Source: Magnetococcales bacterium | Lineage (GTDB): Bacteria; Pseudomonadota; Magnetococcia; Magnetococcales; JADFZT01 | DNA length: 60,335 nt | Assembly: GCA_015232395.1 (NCBI GenBank) | Contig: JADFZT010000010.1 | Span: 23,766 to 84,100, forward strand | Direction: 5' to 3' | In this document: positions 11,939 to 20,517 of the stretch, in pieces | Numbering within the stretch: the first letter of the stretch is position 1 | Layout: every line of letters starts with the position of its first letter | The notes under the pieces: model-generated | Seen by the model: only the letters and a program-made list of their open reading frames with translations | Databases searched by the model: none | What the model was told of the DNA's origin: nothing | Translations under genes and position numbers: made by a program

Positions 11939-12151
11939 GATAAAGCGCGACTTTTATCGGCTTGAGGGAAGGGAGGCCGGAATTGGAGAGTGAAAAAGTA
12001 AAAGGGATGCGTTCCTGGTCAAAAAAAATCAGCTGCCAATCAGGCTGGATTCCATACTAACAACACGCAGGACTTTATTCAGGGATCATTCATTCGTTGG
12101 AATACGGCGTTGATCATGCTTGGATTTTTGCGAAAATATCGCCATTCAAGC

Positions 12152-12964
12152 TCATTCCCAGGAGCCGATGATGCCGTATTTGTCGAGAGTTTTCCGATAG
12201 CCGCCATCCGCTACCAGCTCAGCCAGTTCAGCGTTGAAGCGTTCTTGGAGTTGGATGGCGTTGGGCCATTTTTTGGAGATGACCAGCATAAAATCCCGGA
12301 TGGGGCCGATGGGGCGGTCGATATGGTCCAGGGTGTCGAGTTGGGGGGCGCGCTTGCGGATAATGTGGTTGCAGACGTTGATCTCACAGATCACCAGATC
12401 GACTCGACCGGCAGCCAATTTTTTCAGGTGCTGAATTTCCGGGGTTTTGGAGGTGATCAGATCCACCTTGAAGAGTTCGTCTTTCATCGCCTTTAAAAAG
12501 ACCGGCGCATAGTTATAGGCGGAAACCCCCACCACATAGGGCTTTAAATCTTCAAGCGCTTGCCAGCTGATTTCTGAATCCTGGCGTTTATAAAAAACAT
12601 CCGAAATACGAGCGATGGGCTTGGTGTAGAGAAAATGCCGGGCGCGTTCCTCGCTGTGGGTAAAAAGCATGGCCGCTGCCAAGTCGCCGTATTTGGTCAG
12701 CTTTTGCAGGCGTTTGGAGGGATAGAAAAAAAACTGGGGCTGATATCCCATCCGGGTAAAGACGGCATCGGAAATTTCCACGGCAGCCCCCACCAGTTGA
12801 TCCCCTTCCAGATAATAGAAGGGGGGAAATTCCGAGGCACCGATGGGGATCTTGGTGTTGGCAGCCCATGACGATACCGGGAGGATGAAAAAGAGCATGC
12901 CACTCAACAGAGTGGCCGCAATCGCCCTTTTTGCACCTTTCAGGAACCTCGGAATTTGGATCAT
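12152..12964 (-). CDS. Periplasmic solute-binding protein (SBP_bac_3 family)
   Basis: A 270-residue protein with a signal peptide (basic start, hydrophobic AIAATLLSGMLFFILPVSSWA, cleavage after SSWA) followed by one amino-acid-type binding fold: IPIGASEFPPFYYLEGDQLVGAAVEISDAVF near the start and an inter-domain segment ARISDVFYKR. No transporter permease or ATPase gene is adjacent, so it may be an orphan sensor-type binding protein, like the binding domains fused to the giant kinase at 1748-9907. I chose the ATG at 12964 because GGGAG lies eight bases upstream and the signal peptide follows; the open frame extends to 13054 without signal-peptide character. The ligand is unknown. Confidence 0.85.
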   Translation of the reverse strand: MIQIPRFLKGAKRAIAATLLSGMLFFILPVSSWAANTKIPIGASEFPPFYYLEGDQLVGAAVEISDAVFTRMGYQPQFFFYPSKRLQKLTKYGDLAAAMLFTHSEERARHFLYTKPIARISDVFYKRQDSEISWQALEDLKPYVVGVSAYNYAPVFLKAMKDELFKVDLITSKTPEIQHLKKLAAGRVDLVICEINVCNHIIRKRAPQLDTLDHIDRPIGPIRDFMLVISKKWPNAIQLQERFNAELAELVADGGYRKTLDKYGIIGSWE

Positions 12965-13432
12965 CTTGGTTTCTCCCGTGATGGTCATGGCTCCAGCCAT
13001 GCCAAGTTTTTGCATCGATTCGCCGAGCCTACAACGATCCCGGAACGATGGCAATCGGCTGTAGCAGCCAAGCCTCTGCCGATAACCGGCTCCTGAGTAG
13101 GTGGGCGGGGATCTTTAAGAGAGTGGGGCGGTTGGAATGTTAAATAATCGTTTGGATACCCCCTAAACGGCACCATTTTTGAATACCTCTTTTAAAATGC
13201 CCTTCCCACACCCTCTCTATCTCCGGGAATAGTGGCATGATCCAGGCAACCCGTTACGACTGGATCAAATCCCCCGACTGTTTTGTGCAAAGAGGGGGAG
13301 GGTGAGATACCAGGATCTATTCATCATAGCCTAAGATGGTTTCTGGGTAAGCGAAATTCCCTGCAAATTCGGAGTATGGTTTCCTTCTTATGAAGGTTCC
13401 AGCACGATTTTACCGGGGGGACAAAACAGCGG
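12965..13432. other. Divergent intergenic region upstream of the pilus locus
   Basis: This 468-base stretch separates the leftward binding-protein gene from the rightward pilus locus and should hold both promoters. I found no convincing sigma-70 pair at normal spacing and no sigma-54 motif. The one clear structure is the 8-base inverted repeat at 13238-13267, annotated separately. No gene was recognised here. Confidence 0.5.
13238..13267. promoter_or_regulatory. Operator-like inverted repeat
   Basis: Perfect 8-base arms, TGATCCAG and CTGGATCA, are separated by 14 bases, about 165 bases upstream of the first pilus gene. Two half-sites 22 bases apart centre to centre would suit a dimeric regulator on one DNA face. 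There is no T-run, so it is not a terminator. Its role as an operator is inferred from position only. Confidence 0.3.
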
Positions 13433-15175
13433 ATGGGGCCATTGACGGGAAAGATGAAAAATTTATTTCAAAAGCCCAAAGGCAAAAAGAGTCCCAGGAA
13501 GGGAAAAAAGAGCAAAAAGAAGCCATTGATGGGGGGGCTTAATAAGCTGTTTCAGCCTTTCAAACGTTCATCTGTGGCCAAAAAAAGAAGCAAGGCTGAA
13601 AAATCGCCTGTCGTGGAACAGCCCTCCCTGGATGTGGTGCAGCCCTTATCCGAGGTGCCACCCCCTCCAATCCATGAGCCCCTCTCCACAGCTGCGTCAT
13701 CCCAAGAGCCGGAACCGTTATCAGCAGCTCCTTCAGCGGTGCCGGATGTTTTTTCCATGGCGGAAGAGTCTGCGTCCCCCTTGGAGCAGTTTTCCATGGC
13801 GGAAGAGTCTGCGTCCCCCTTGGAGCAGTTTTCCATGGCGGAAGAGTCTGCGTCCCCCTTGGAACAGTTTTCCATGGCGGAAGAGTCCGATTCTCCTCCA
13901 GAACCATTTTCCATGGGGGAAGAAACTTCCTCCCCCCTGGAATCGTTTTCCATGGAGGAAGAATCTTCCTCCCCATCAGAGACCCGCTCACCCTTTGAAC
14001 AGCCGCCAGTGGATGTGTCTTCTCCGACCCTGGAACAGCCCCTCCCGGTGGAGCAGGCCACCACCCTGGCTAATCCACCACTGTCCCGGGAAAAACAGCC
14101 CGTTGCCGCCAAGAAAAAAGCTCAGGAAAAGCCCACCTCAAAGTTAAAAAATCCCTGGATGGGAAAGATCAAAATGCTATTCAAGGGGCGTGGCAAAACC
14201 ACCGGAAGCGGCCTGCAACATCTCCAAGCTCGGGTCACAAATCTGTTCAAGGGCAAAGGGCGATTTTCCGACGATCAGGTTGGCCTCTTTTGGGGGCGGG
14301 ATTGGATCAGCATGGTGGGGGTGACGGGGCTGGCCAGTGGAGATATCCAGCTGAAACTGGCCCTTCACGAAACCTTTGCCCAACCTGAGGATCGGAGCAA
14401 AAGGCTTTTTGAATTGGGAGTGACCCACCAGATTCAAAAAACCCCCCTGCATCTGGCCTTGGGAACCGAGCAGTACGATCTGTTTCCCCAGGAAGCGGTT
14501 GATGTTCCCCAGGAAGAGATGGCCATGGCCATGCGTTGGCTGGTGCGTAATCGCCTGGACTATCCGGTGGAAGAAGCGGTGGTGGACTGCTTTGAAATTC
14601 CCGAAGCGGGGGGGCAGTCAGCTGCAGCGGCTACCAAAAAGGTCTATGTGGTGGCTGCCCAGCGGGAAGTGGTCAAAAAATGTGTCGATGCCCTGCAACC
14701 CCCCCGGCTGAATCTGCAATCCATCGAAATTTTGGAGTTGGCCCTGAACAACGTCGCAGCCAGGCTGCCGGAAAGCGAGGAGGGGGTGGCGCTGCTCTAT
14801 CTGCCCCCGGGGGAGGAGACGGGTATTTTGCTGGTTTCCCGTCAGGGCATGCTCCATCTGGTGCGACAAGTGGGAGGGGTCTCTGACGATGCCATGGATC
14901 TGGGTATCGACCCGGGGGATGCCCTGGGGGGGGAGAGCCAACGCTCCCTGGACTATTATCAAAACCATTTTGCCAAGCCGCCGGTGGCGGCACTCTATCT
15001 GATTACTTCACCAGAAAATGAAACCCGCCTGGCTCCAGCCCTCTCCCATCATCTTAAAGTTCGGGTGAAAAATTTTGAGCTGTCGACACTGCTGAAAGTG
15101 GATTTGGAACTGGCTCCGGAATTGCATGCTTATCTCTTTCCAGCATTGGGAGCCGCTTTGCGCTCCACGGGTTAA
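13433..15175 (+). CDS. mshI: MshI/PilM-like pilus assembly protein with repeat-rich N-terminal extension
   Basis: A 580-residue protein. Residues from about 275 on resemble the actin-like MshI/PilM family (FWGRDWISMVGV at the start of the fold, ending LFPALGAALR). Such proteins sit at the cytoplasmic face of the inner membrane and recruit the PilN-like partner, which is the next gene. The first 270 residues are unusual: a very lysine-rich segment, an acidic region with six 13-residue repeats (FSMAEESASPLEQ type), then another basic stretch. Four short basic LF motifs occur near residues 11, 38, 243 and 268 (NLFQKPKGKK, KLFQPFKRSS, MLFKGRGKTT, NLFKGKGRFS). The ATG at 13433 has a G-rich stretch about 12 bases upstream; the ATG at 13454, after GGGAAAG, is an alternative start. 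The assignment is based on fold-level resemblance and gene order. Confidence 0.75.
   Translation: MGPLTGKMKNLFQKPKGKKSPRKGKKSKKKPLMGGLNKLFQPFKRSSVAKKRSKAEKSPVVEQPSLDVVQPLSEVPPPPIHEPLSTAASSQEPEPLSAAPSAVPDVFSMAEESASPLEQFSMAEESASPLEQFSMAEESASPLEQFSMAEESDSPPEPFSMGEETSSPLESFSMEEESSSPSETRSPFEQPPVDVSSPTLEQPLPVEQATTLANPPLSREKQPVAAKKKAQEKPTSKLKNPWMGKIKMLFKGRGKTTGSGLQHLQARVTNLFKGKGRFSDDQVGLFWGRDWISMVGVTGLASGDIQLKLALHETFAQPEDRSKRLFELGVTHQIQKTPLHLALGTEQYDLFPQEAVDVPQEEMAMAMRWLVRNRLDYPVEEAVVDCFEIPEAGGQSAAAATKKVYVVAAQREVVKKCVDALQPPRLNLQSIEILELALNNVAARLPESEEGVALLYLPPGEETGILLVSRQGMLHLVRQVGGVSDDAMDLGIDPGDALGGESQRSLDYYQNHFAKPPVAALYLITSPENETRLAPALSHHLKVRVKNFELSTLLKVDLELAPELHAYLFPALGAALRSTG
13751..13984 (+). repeat. 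Six tandem 39-base in-frame repeats in mshI
   Basis: Six consecutive 39-base units encode FSMAEESASPLEQ-type 13-mers. The first three are nearly identical at DNA level and the last three have diverged (FSMAEESDSPPEP, FSMGEETSSPLES, FSMEEESSSPSET). Near-identity of the first copies suggests recent unit duplication. Copy number can change without breaking the frame because the unit is a multiple of three. Confidence 0.95.
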
Positions 15176-15186
15176 AGGTCGGAATA

Positions 15187-15954
15187 ATGGGTCAGCAGCA
15201 GCGCATCAATCTTTATGAAGAGACCCTGCGACCGGTCCAGGACTGGGTGGATGCTGTTGTCTGCATTCGGGTGGTGATAGTGGCGGTGTTGGTGTTGGGG
15301 TTGGCGACTATTCAGATAAAGGTGCAAGCCGACACCTTTGCCAAGGAAGTGGCCGCTGTCGCTGAGGAAGAGGCGGAGATGGCGGACCGCCTGAAGCGTC
15401 TTGCACGAAAATATCCGCTGCCCAAGAAGGATCCGGAGCTGGCTAAACAGATCGATCAGCTTAAGGAAGATATCGCCACCTGGAGTAAGGTTCAGGAGCT
15501 GCTTTTTGGTCGTCGTATGGGTAATCGGAAAGGGTTTTCCAGCCACTTTTCCCAGCTGGCAGCCCAAAGATATCCCCATCTTAGGCTCACCCAGGTTGAT
15601 TTTCTCGATGGGGGTCGCAACTTGGTGATCGGTGGGCGGGCAGAACACAATCAGGCCATTTTGGATTTTGTCAAACAGCTGAGCAAAAAACCGGACTTTC
15701 AAAAGAAGGTTTTTCCCTACTTTCAGCTGGACAGGGTGGCAGGAGCGACCCCCGCCCAGCCGATGCTGACGAATTTTGTACTCTCCACCAATCTTCAGGG
15801 ATTGCAGGTCGCCGTGGAGCGCAACAAAGAGGTGCCCGAGAGGGTGGTTGGGGCGGGTGATTCATTTGTCCAGGCCATCGAACAGGCCAACCAGGAAAAT
15901 TCTGTCATCAACGCCAAGCAGACGGCGATTTTAAAGGGTATCAGCAAAAAATAG
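15187..15954 (+). CDS. PilN-like pilus assembly protein
   Basis: A 255-residue bitopic inner-membrane protein: a short cytoplasmic start with QQRINLYEETLRP (the INLY motif binds the PilM partner in this family), a membrane helix at about residues 22-42 (VVCIRVVIVAVLVLGLATIQI), a coiled-coil stretch rich in E, K and A (about 45-100), and a periplasmic domain. The gene lies 11 bases after mshI. It corresponds to the PilN position in type IV pilus systems; Vibrio-type msh loci have an equivalent between mshI and mshJ. It would bridge the cytoplasmic PilM-like ring and the PilO-like protein encoded next. Confidence 0.8.
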   Translation: MGQQQRINLYEETLRPVQDWVDAVVCIRVVIVAVLVLGLATIQIKVQADTFAKEVAAVAEEEAEMADRLKRLARKYPLPKKDPELAKQIDQLKEDIATWSKVQELLFGRRMGNRKGFSSHFSQLAAQRYPHLRLTQVDFLDGGRNLVIGGRAEHNQAILDFVKQLSKKPDFQKKVFPYFQLDRVAGATPAQPMLTNFVLSTNLQGLQVAVERNKEVPERVVGAGDSFVQAIEQANQENSVINAKQTAILKGISKK

Positions 15955-16040
15955 GGCCTGCAGGGCTATTTAAAGAGGTCTCTTGAACGATCCGACAGGG
16001 ATGCCATTTTCAGGATAGACAGGTCATTGGGCAGGGTTTG

Positions 16041-16736
16041 ATGGGCGTGGGGACTCAATTGGCAGAATACAGAAAGCGGTTCGACAATCTGCCCCGCTCC
16101 AGGCGACTTTTTCTCCTGATGGCGGTACTGCTGTTTTTGCTTTTGGGTTGGAAACGTTCTTTTTTTACCGATCACCAGCTGGCAATCCAAGGGATGAAGG
16201 CGCAGCAGATCGCCCTGAAAACCAAGCTTGAGGAGGAAAAACTCCAGGAGGCCCGGATTCTTAACCGGCCCAACGTGGATCTCGATAAGGAAAATCGCAA
16301 AGAGCTGAAAAAACTTCAGAAAAAAGTTTTTAGGCTGCGGGCCAAGTTGGGTGAGGATGCCGGCACCCTGATTTCGCCGGAACAGATGCTGGAGGCGTTA
16401 AAAACCCTGGTGGCCAGTGATGGGAATGTGACCCCGGTCAGCCTTGTGGCCAAGAAGGTCAAACCCATCAACCGGGAGAGCCTCAATGTGGTCCAGGGCA
16501 CCGCCACCACCAAGGATTTTAAAGCGGTTCTCTATCGCCACGATATCGAGTTGGTGGTGGAAGCCGGATATCTGAACGTGCTGAAGCTTTTTCAAAAAAT
16601 CGAAGGGTTGGAATGGGTCTTTTATTGGGAGGAGGTGCGATTCGATGCGGTTGATTATTTGGCCACTCGGGCCTCCATCCGCCTTTTTACCTTCAGTCTT
16701 GGCAAGGGTTTGATCGGTGGCAACTCCGGAGGGTGA
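16041..16736 (+). CDS. mshJ: MshJ (PilO-like) pilus assembly protein
   Basis: A 231-residue protein with one membrane helix (about residues 25-42, FLLMAVLLFLLLG), a coiled-coil region (MKAQQIALKTKLEEEKLQEARIL...) and a small C-terminal periplasmic domain that would be ferredoxin-like, as in PilO and GspM. It pairs with the PilN-like protein in the inner-membrane alignment complex. The start at 16041 is the ATG preceded by AGGG; a GTG at 16047 is an alternative and cannot be excluded. Its place between the PilN-like gene and mshK matches known msh operons. Confidence 0.8.
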   Translation: MGVGTQLAEYRKRFDNLPRSRRLFLLMAVLLFLLLGWKRSFFTDHQLAIQGMKAQQIALKTKLEEEKLQEARILNRPNVDLDKENRKELKKLQKKVFRLRAKLGEDAGTLISPEQMLEALKTLVASDGNVTPVSLVAKKVKPINRESLNVVQGTATTKDFKAVLYRHDIELVVEAGYLNVLKLFQKIEGLEWVFYWEEVRFDAVDYLATRASIRLFTFSLGKGLIGGNSGG

Positions 16737-16741
16737 TCCTT
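16728..16741 (+). promoter_or_regulatory. Ribosome-binding site that decides a TTG start for mshK
   Basis: GGAGGG at 16728-16733 lies seven bases before TTG at 16741. This strong site overlaps the end of mshJ. It marks the TTG as the start of mshK rather than the GTG at 16717, and it places the signal peptide right at the N-terminus. Confidence 0.7.
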
Positions 16742-17169
16742 TGAGGCGGCTTGTTTTTTCCGGGGTGTTGAGCCTGGGCGTGCTGGGTGCTGTCGGCACG
16801 ATTCAAGCAGAGAAGCTGTTCGACCCAAGCCTGCCTCTGGCCGGGGAGATCGCGCCCGTTGAATCCCCCGACGAAGATGAAAATGACGGACTCTACCCGG
16901 CTTGGCTGCCCGAAGAGCTGGGAACAGAGGAAACCGCCGATCAGCCACCCCAGCCGGGGGATGTGTGGCGTTTGGATTTTGTGCGTGTTTCCGGTACGGA
17001 TCGACTGGCCATCATCAACGGCCAAAGAGTCCGGCTGGGAGAGAGCGTGGATGGGCTCCTGGTGGAAGAGATCGACACCCAGGGCGTCAAGGGGCGGGTG
17101 GGTGAGGAGAGCATTGAACTATTCTGGAAGGTGCTGAAAAACAGTCAGCGGATGCAGATTAAAAAATAA
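16741..17169 (+). CDS. mshK: MshK (PilP/GspC-like) periplasmic pilus protein
   Basis: A 142-residue protein with a signal peptide or anchor (RRLVFSGVLSLGVLGAVGTIQA) followed by an acidic, proline-rich linker and a small beta domain ending in WRLDFVRVSGTDRLAIINGQ...VRLGESVDGLLVEEI. That C-terminal pattern (operation on a short 'inhibitory' or homology-region domain, with AIINGQ) is typical of MshK, PilP and GspC, which connect the inner-membrane platform to the secretin. It is the last gene before the secretin gene mshL, as in other msh loci. Starts with TTG. Confidence 0.75.
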   Translation: MRRLVFSGVLSLGVLGAVGTIQAEKLFDPSLPLAGEIAPVESPDEDENDGLYPAWLPEELGTEETADQPPQPGDVWRLDFVRVSGTDRLAIINGQRVRLGESVDGLLVEEIDTQGVKGRVGEESIELFWKVLKNSQRMQIKK

Positions 17170-17320
17170 CCCTGATGGGGGCTGCCCTGGTAAATAAACC
17201 AACAGGGTCTATCCATCAGATGGAAAACCCCGAATCCGATTTCAGGGGAGATACCGCATCCGGTTTCAGGAAAAATCCTGAAGTGGATTGGTTCTGCGGA
17301 AACAAGAGGTTTTATCGACC

Positions 17321-19501
17321 ATGGCAAGCAGGCAGGAAACCAAAAGCTCACCGTCAGGCAGACCATCGTGGATGGCCACAGCCTGCGTGGGGCTCATGCT
17401 GACCGCCTGTGTCACCGGCCAGGAAAAATTATCCAATGAGGATATCTTTGCCGATGTCGTGCCGGAGTCCATCGCCCCGGCAGCCCCCCTGGGAGCCCAG
17501 CTGCCCAAAAGCGTCGCCAAGGCCCTGGAGTATGCTCCCAGCGTCGATGATCAGGCCATCGGCAGCCCCAAGGAGCCCCGTTATGATGTGATGGTGGAGA
17601 GTCTCTCCCCCCAGGCTTTTTTCATGGGGGTGGTGGAGGGGACCGGTTATAACGTGGTGGTGCATCCCCGGGTGCGGGGGGCTGTTACTCTGCGTCTCTC
17701 CCGGGTCACTGTGCCTGAGATCATCGAAACCGCCTGCCGGGTCTATAACTTTGACTGCCAGCACTCCGGGGTGGGCTATATCGTCTCTCCGGCCATTCTG
17801 CAAACCCGTCAATATCATGTGGACTATCTGCGGATTCAGCGGCGGGGCATGACCCGCACCAAAATCAGCTCCGGACAGACCGCCACAGCCAGCTCCAGCG
17901 CGGAGGATCAACAGGGCAACACCACCGACTCCAATGTCGAAACCATATCCGGCAGTGAGGTGGTTACCGATCAGCAGTCCGATTTTTGGAACGAATTTTC
18001 CTTTAACCTTTGTGGCATCCTGGGGCTCATCGGCCATGGCTCCGAGGGAGAAAATGCTGCGGGTCAAAATCAATCCACCGCCACATCCGGCTGGAACACC
18101 CTGCCGGTGGATACCACCCTGCTGGGGTGCAACCAGGCGGCCAGCCAAAGCAACTCCCGTATGAGTCGCTGGGTGGTGATCTCCCCCCAGACCGGCAACA
18201 TTGTGGTTCGGGCCTACCCCGACGAGTTGCGCCAGATCGAAACCTTTATCGACAATCAAAAAGGGGTTTTGGAGCGCCAGGTGATTCTGGAAGCCAAAAT
18301 CCTGGAAGTGGAGCTGACCGACGGTTTCCAGAGTGGGGTCAATTGGACCGCCTTTTTCGATAGCCGCCATGGGCAGTCCAGCGTTGGCATGACCGGTGGA
18401 GGCTCCTCCCTGGGGGATAATGCGGTGAGTTCCCTCTTTTCGGATAATACCAGTCAGCAGTTCAGTGCGTCGGGCCTGGCAGACGTAACCGCCAACAGCG
18501 CTTTTGGTGGGACTTTTTCCATGGCGCTGGCCTTGGACGACTTTACCACCTTCATTGAGCTGTTGGAGACCCAAGGGGATGTCAAAGTGCTCTCCAGCCC
18601 CCGGGTATCCACCCTCAACAACCAAAAAGCGGTGATCCGGGTGGGGCAGGATGAGTTGTTCGTCACGGATCTCAATTTTTCCACGGAAAGCGATGAGGTC
18701 AACCTGACCACGACCTATACCGTGACCCCGGAGTTTACCACCTTTTTTTCCGGCATCGCCCTGGATGTGACCCCCCAGATCAGTGAGCAGGGGCAGGTGA
18801 TTTTGCACATTCATCCATCGGTGAGTGAGGTGACCATCGATGAAAAACAGCTGACGGTGGGATCCAATCTGCAAACCTATCCCTTGGCGCTCAACCGGGT
18901 GCGGGAGTCGGACACGATTGTGCGCGCAGCCAGTGGGGAAGTGGTGGTGATTGGCGGCTTGATGAAAAATGCCACGGTGGATCGGGATGCCGGGGTGCCG
19001 GTGTTGAGTGATATCCCGCTTCTGGGCAAGCTTTTCACCCACGAGCAGCAGAGCATCAAAAAAACCGAACTGGTGATTCTGGTGCGTCCGGTGGTGGTGA
19101 AAAATGCCACCGACTGGAAACAGGAGGTGGATCAATCCATCAACCGGATGCGGCGCATGCAGATTCCACCCACCTCTTCCTGGAATCAAATCCGGCCGGT
19201 CAGCGATCATTCAGGTGCCGTTGAATCCCCCTTGCCAGCCGACTCGGCCATTGGGAAGAGCACCCCCGGCAATCGATTCAAAGGGCGCGCTGTGGAGGAG
19301 GGTGGAAAACCCATTTTCCACATGGCACCGGTTGAATCCAGCACCATTTCCGGGAATGGCCGGACACCCCGGGATGACCCGCTGACTGCCTATCCAGCCG
19401 ATGATGACAGCGAGCTTGCAGCGGCCATGGATGAGGTGATGGCAGGTGCCAGCTTGGCTGTGGTTGAACAGAAAGTTCCAGGGATGGCTGAAAAGAGATG
19501 A
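17321..19501 (+). CDS. mshL: MshL outer-membrane secretin (lipoprotein)
   Basis: A 726-residue secretin. The start has a lipoprotein signal (ATACVGLMLTAC, lipobox LTAC, lipidated Cys near residue 25). A short secretin N-domain follows (VVVHPRVRGAVTLRLSRVTVPEIIETACRVYNF), then a Ser/Thr/Asn-rich segment, and the N-domain/secretin core from WVVISPQTGNIVVRAYPDEL onward. ERQVILEAKILEVEL and VLSSPRVSTLNNQKAVIRVG are signature segments; VVVIGGLMKNATVDRDAGVPVLSDIPLLGKLF is the late secretin motif region. About 120 residues of low-complexity tail follow. It forms the gated channel through which the pilus crosses the outer membrane. The ATG at 17321 was preferred over an upstream TTG at 17288. Confidence 0.92.
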   Translation: MASRQETKSSPSGRPSWMATACVGLMLTACVTGQEKLSNEDIFADVVPESIAPAAPLGAQLPKSVAKALEYAPSVDDQAIGSPKEPRYDVMVESLSPQAFFMGVVEGTGYNVVVHPRVRGAVTLRLSRVTVPEIIETACRVYNFDCQHSGVGYIVSPAILQTRQYHVDYLRIQRRGMTRTKISSGQTATASSSAEDQQGNTTDSNVETISGSEVVTDQQSDFWNEFSFNLCGILGLIGHGSEGENAAGQNQSTATSGWNTLPVDTTLLGCNQAASQSNSRMSRWVVISPQTGNIVVRAYPDELRQIETFIDNQKGVLERQVILEAKILEVELTDGFQSGVNWTAFFDSRHGQSSVGMTGGGSSLGDNAVSSLFSDNTSQQFSASGLADVTANSAFGGTFSMALALDDFTTFIELLETQGDVKVLSSPRVSTLNNQKAVIRVGQDELFVTDLNFSTESDEVNLTTTYTVTPEFTTFFSGIALDVTPQISEQGQVILHIHPSVSEVTIDEKQLTVGSNLQTYPLALNRVRESDTIVRAASGEVVVIGGLMKNATVDRDAGVPVLSDIPLLGKLFTHEQQSIKKTELVILVRPVVVKNATDWKQEVDQSINRMRRMQIPPTSSWNQIRPVSDHSGAVESPLPADSAIGKSTPGNRFKGRAVEEGGKPIFHMAPVESSTISGNGRTPRDDPLTAYPADDDSELAAAMDEVMAGASLAVVEQKVPGMAEKR

Positions 19502-19571
19502 TCCGTGGCCAAGCTCTTTTGGATCAGGCTTTGAAACGGCCTAAAACCTGTAGGCTGTGACGGGGAGCGCC

Positions 19572-20483
19572 ATGTATCTCGACCATTTTGGACTGAAGGA
19601 AAGTCCCTTCGGGCTCACCCCGAATACCCAGTTTCTCTTTCAGAGCAAAGGGTATCGGGAGGCGTTGAATGTGATCCTGTTCGCGCTCTCTTCAGGGGAG
19701 GGATTTGTCAAGATTGTCGGGGAGGTGGGGTGTGGCAAGACCTTCCTCTGCCGCAAGGTGCTCCACCAGCTGACCCATCCCGAATATGTCACCGCTTATC
19801 TCCCCAATCCGCTGCTCTCCTCCCAGGAACTCTACCGCGCTTTTGCCGGAGAGTTGGGGCTTTCTACCGATACCCGCAAGGGATTTCAATATCTGCTGAG
19901 GGAGATTACCCACCATCTGATTCAGCTGGTGGGCCAGGGCCGCAAGGTGGTGCTGCTGGTGGATGAAGCCCAATCCTTGCCGGATAAAACCCTGGAAGCG
20001 TTGCGGCTGATGACCAATCTGGAGACCGAACAGCGCAAGATTGTGCAGGTGGTGCTTTTTGGTCAGCCGGAGCTGGATGAGCGTTTGCGGCATAAAAAAT
20101 TTCGTCAGCTGCGCCAGCGCATCACCTTTTCCTACACCTTACCCTCCCTGGATCGTGAAGAGACCCATCAATATCTTGCCGCCCGGCTGAAGATCGCAGG
20201 CGTGCCTGGTCACGCCCTGATCTCCTCCCGGGGGGTGCGTCTGTTGCATCAATATAGCGGTGGGATTCCCCGCCTGATCAATATTTTGGCCCATAAATCC
20301 CTGCTGGCTGCTTTCGGCAAGGGGAATCGAAGCGTGTTGGCCAGCCATGTCAAGCGGGCAGCCCAGGATACCGAAGGGGTGGTTTCCCGGTTGAATATGA
20401 ATACCCTGTGGCTGACGCTCTTGGGCGCGGCGGGATTGGCCGGGGGGGCGGCCTGGTTCTATTTCCAGGGGGTGTTGCCGTGA
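19572..20483 (+). CDS. mshM: MshM-like AAA ATPase (ExeA family)
   Basis: A 303-residue protein beginning MYLDHFGLKESPFGLTPN, the typical ExeA/MshM start. The Walker A motif is GEVGCGKTFLCRK, and Walker B is VVLLVDEAQ. The AAA domain spans about residues 40-230 and a membrane helix lies near the end (LTLLGAAGLAGGAAWFYF). ExeA-type ATPases help insert or assemble secretins at the peptidoglycan. This one lacks a C-terminal peptidoglycan-binding domain. GGGGAG lies four bases before the ATG at 19572, so this start is favoured over a GTG at 19557. Confidence 0.88.
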   Translation: MYLDHFGLKESPFGLTPNTQFLFQSKGYREALNVILFALSSGEGFVKIVGEVGCGKTFLCRKVLHQLTHPEYVTAYLPNPLLSSQELYRAFAGELGLSTDTRKGFQYLLREITHHLIQLVGQGRKVVLLVDEAQSLPDKTLEALRLMTNLETEQRKIVQVVLFGQPELDERLRHKKFRQLRQRITFSYTLPSLDREETHQYLAARLKIAGVPGHALISSRGVRLLHQYSGGIPRLINILAHKSLLAAFGKGNRSVLASHVKRAAQDTEGVVSRLNMNTLWLTLLGAAGLAGGAAWFYFQGVLP

Positions 20484-20517
20484 GCTTGCCCTGTATCACT
20501 CTCCCGGGTGTGGTGTC

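Noticed and set aside
17429-19210. 593-residue open frame on the minus strand
   Set aside because: It is antisense to mshL, has His/Gly-rich composition without domain likeness, and is explained by high GC content.
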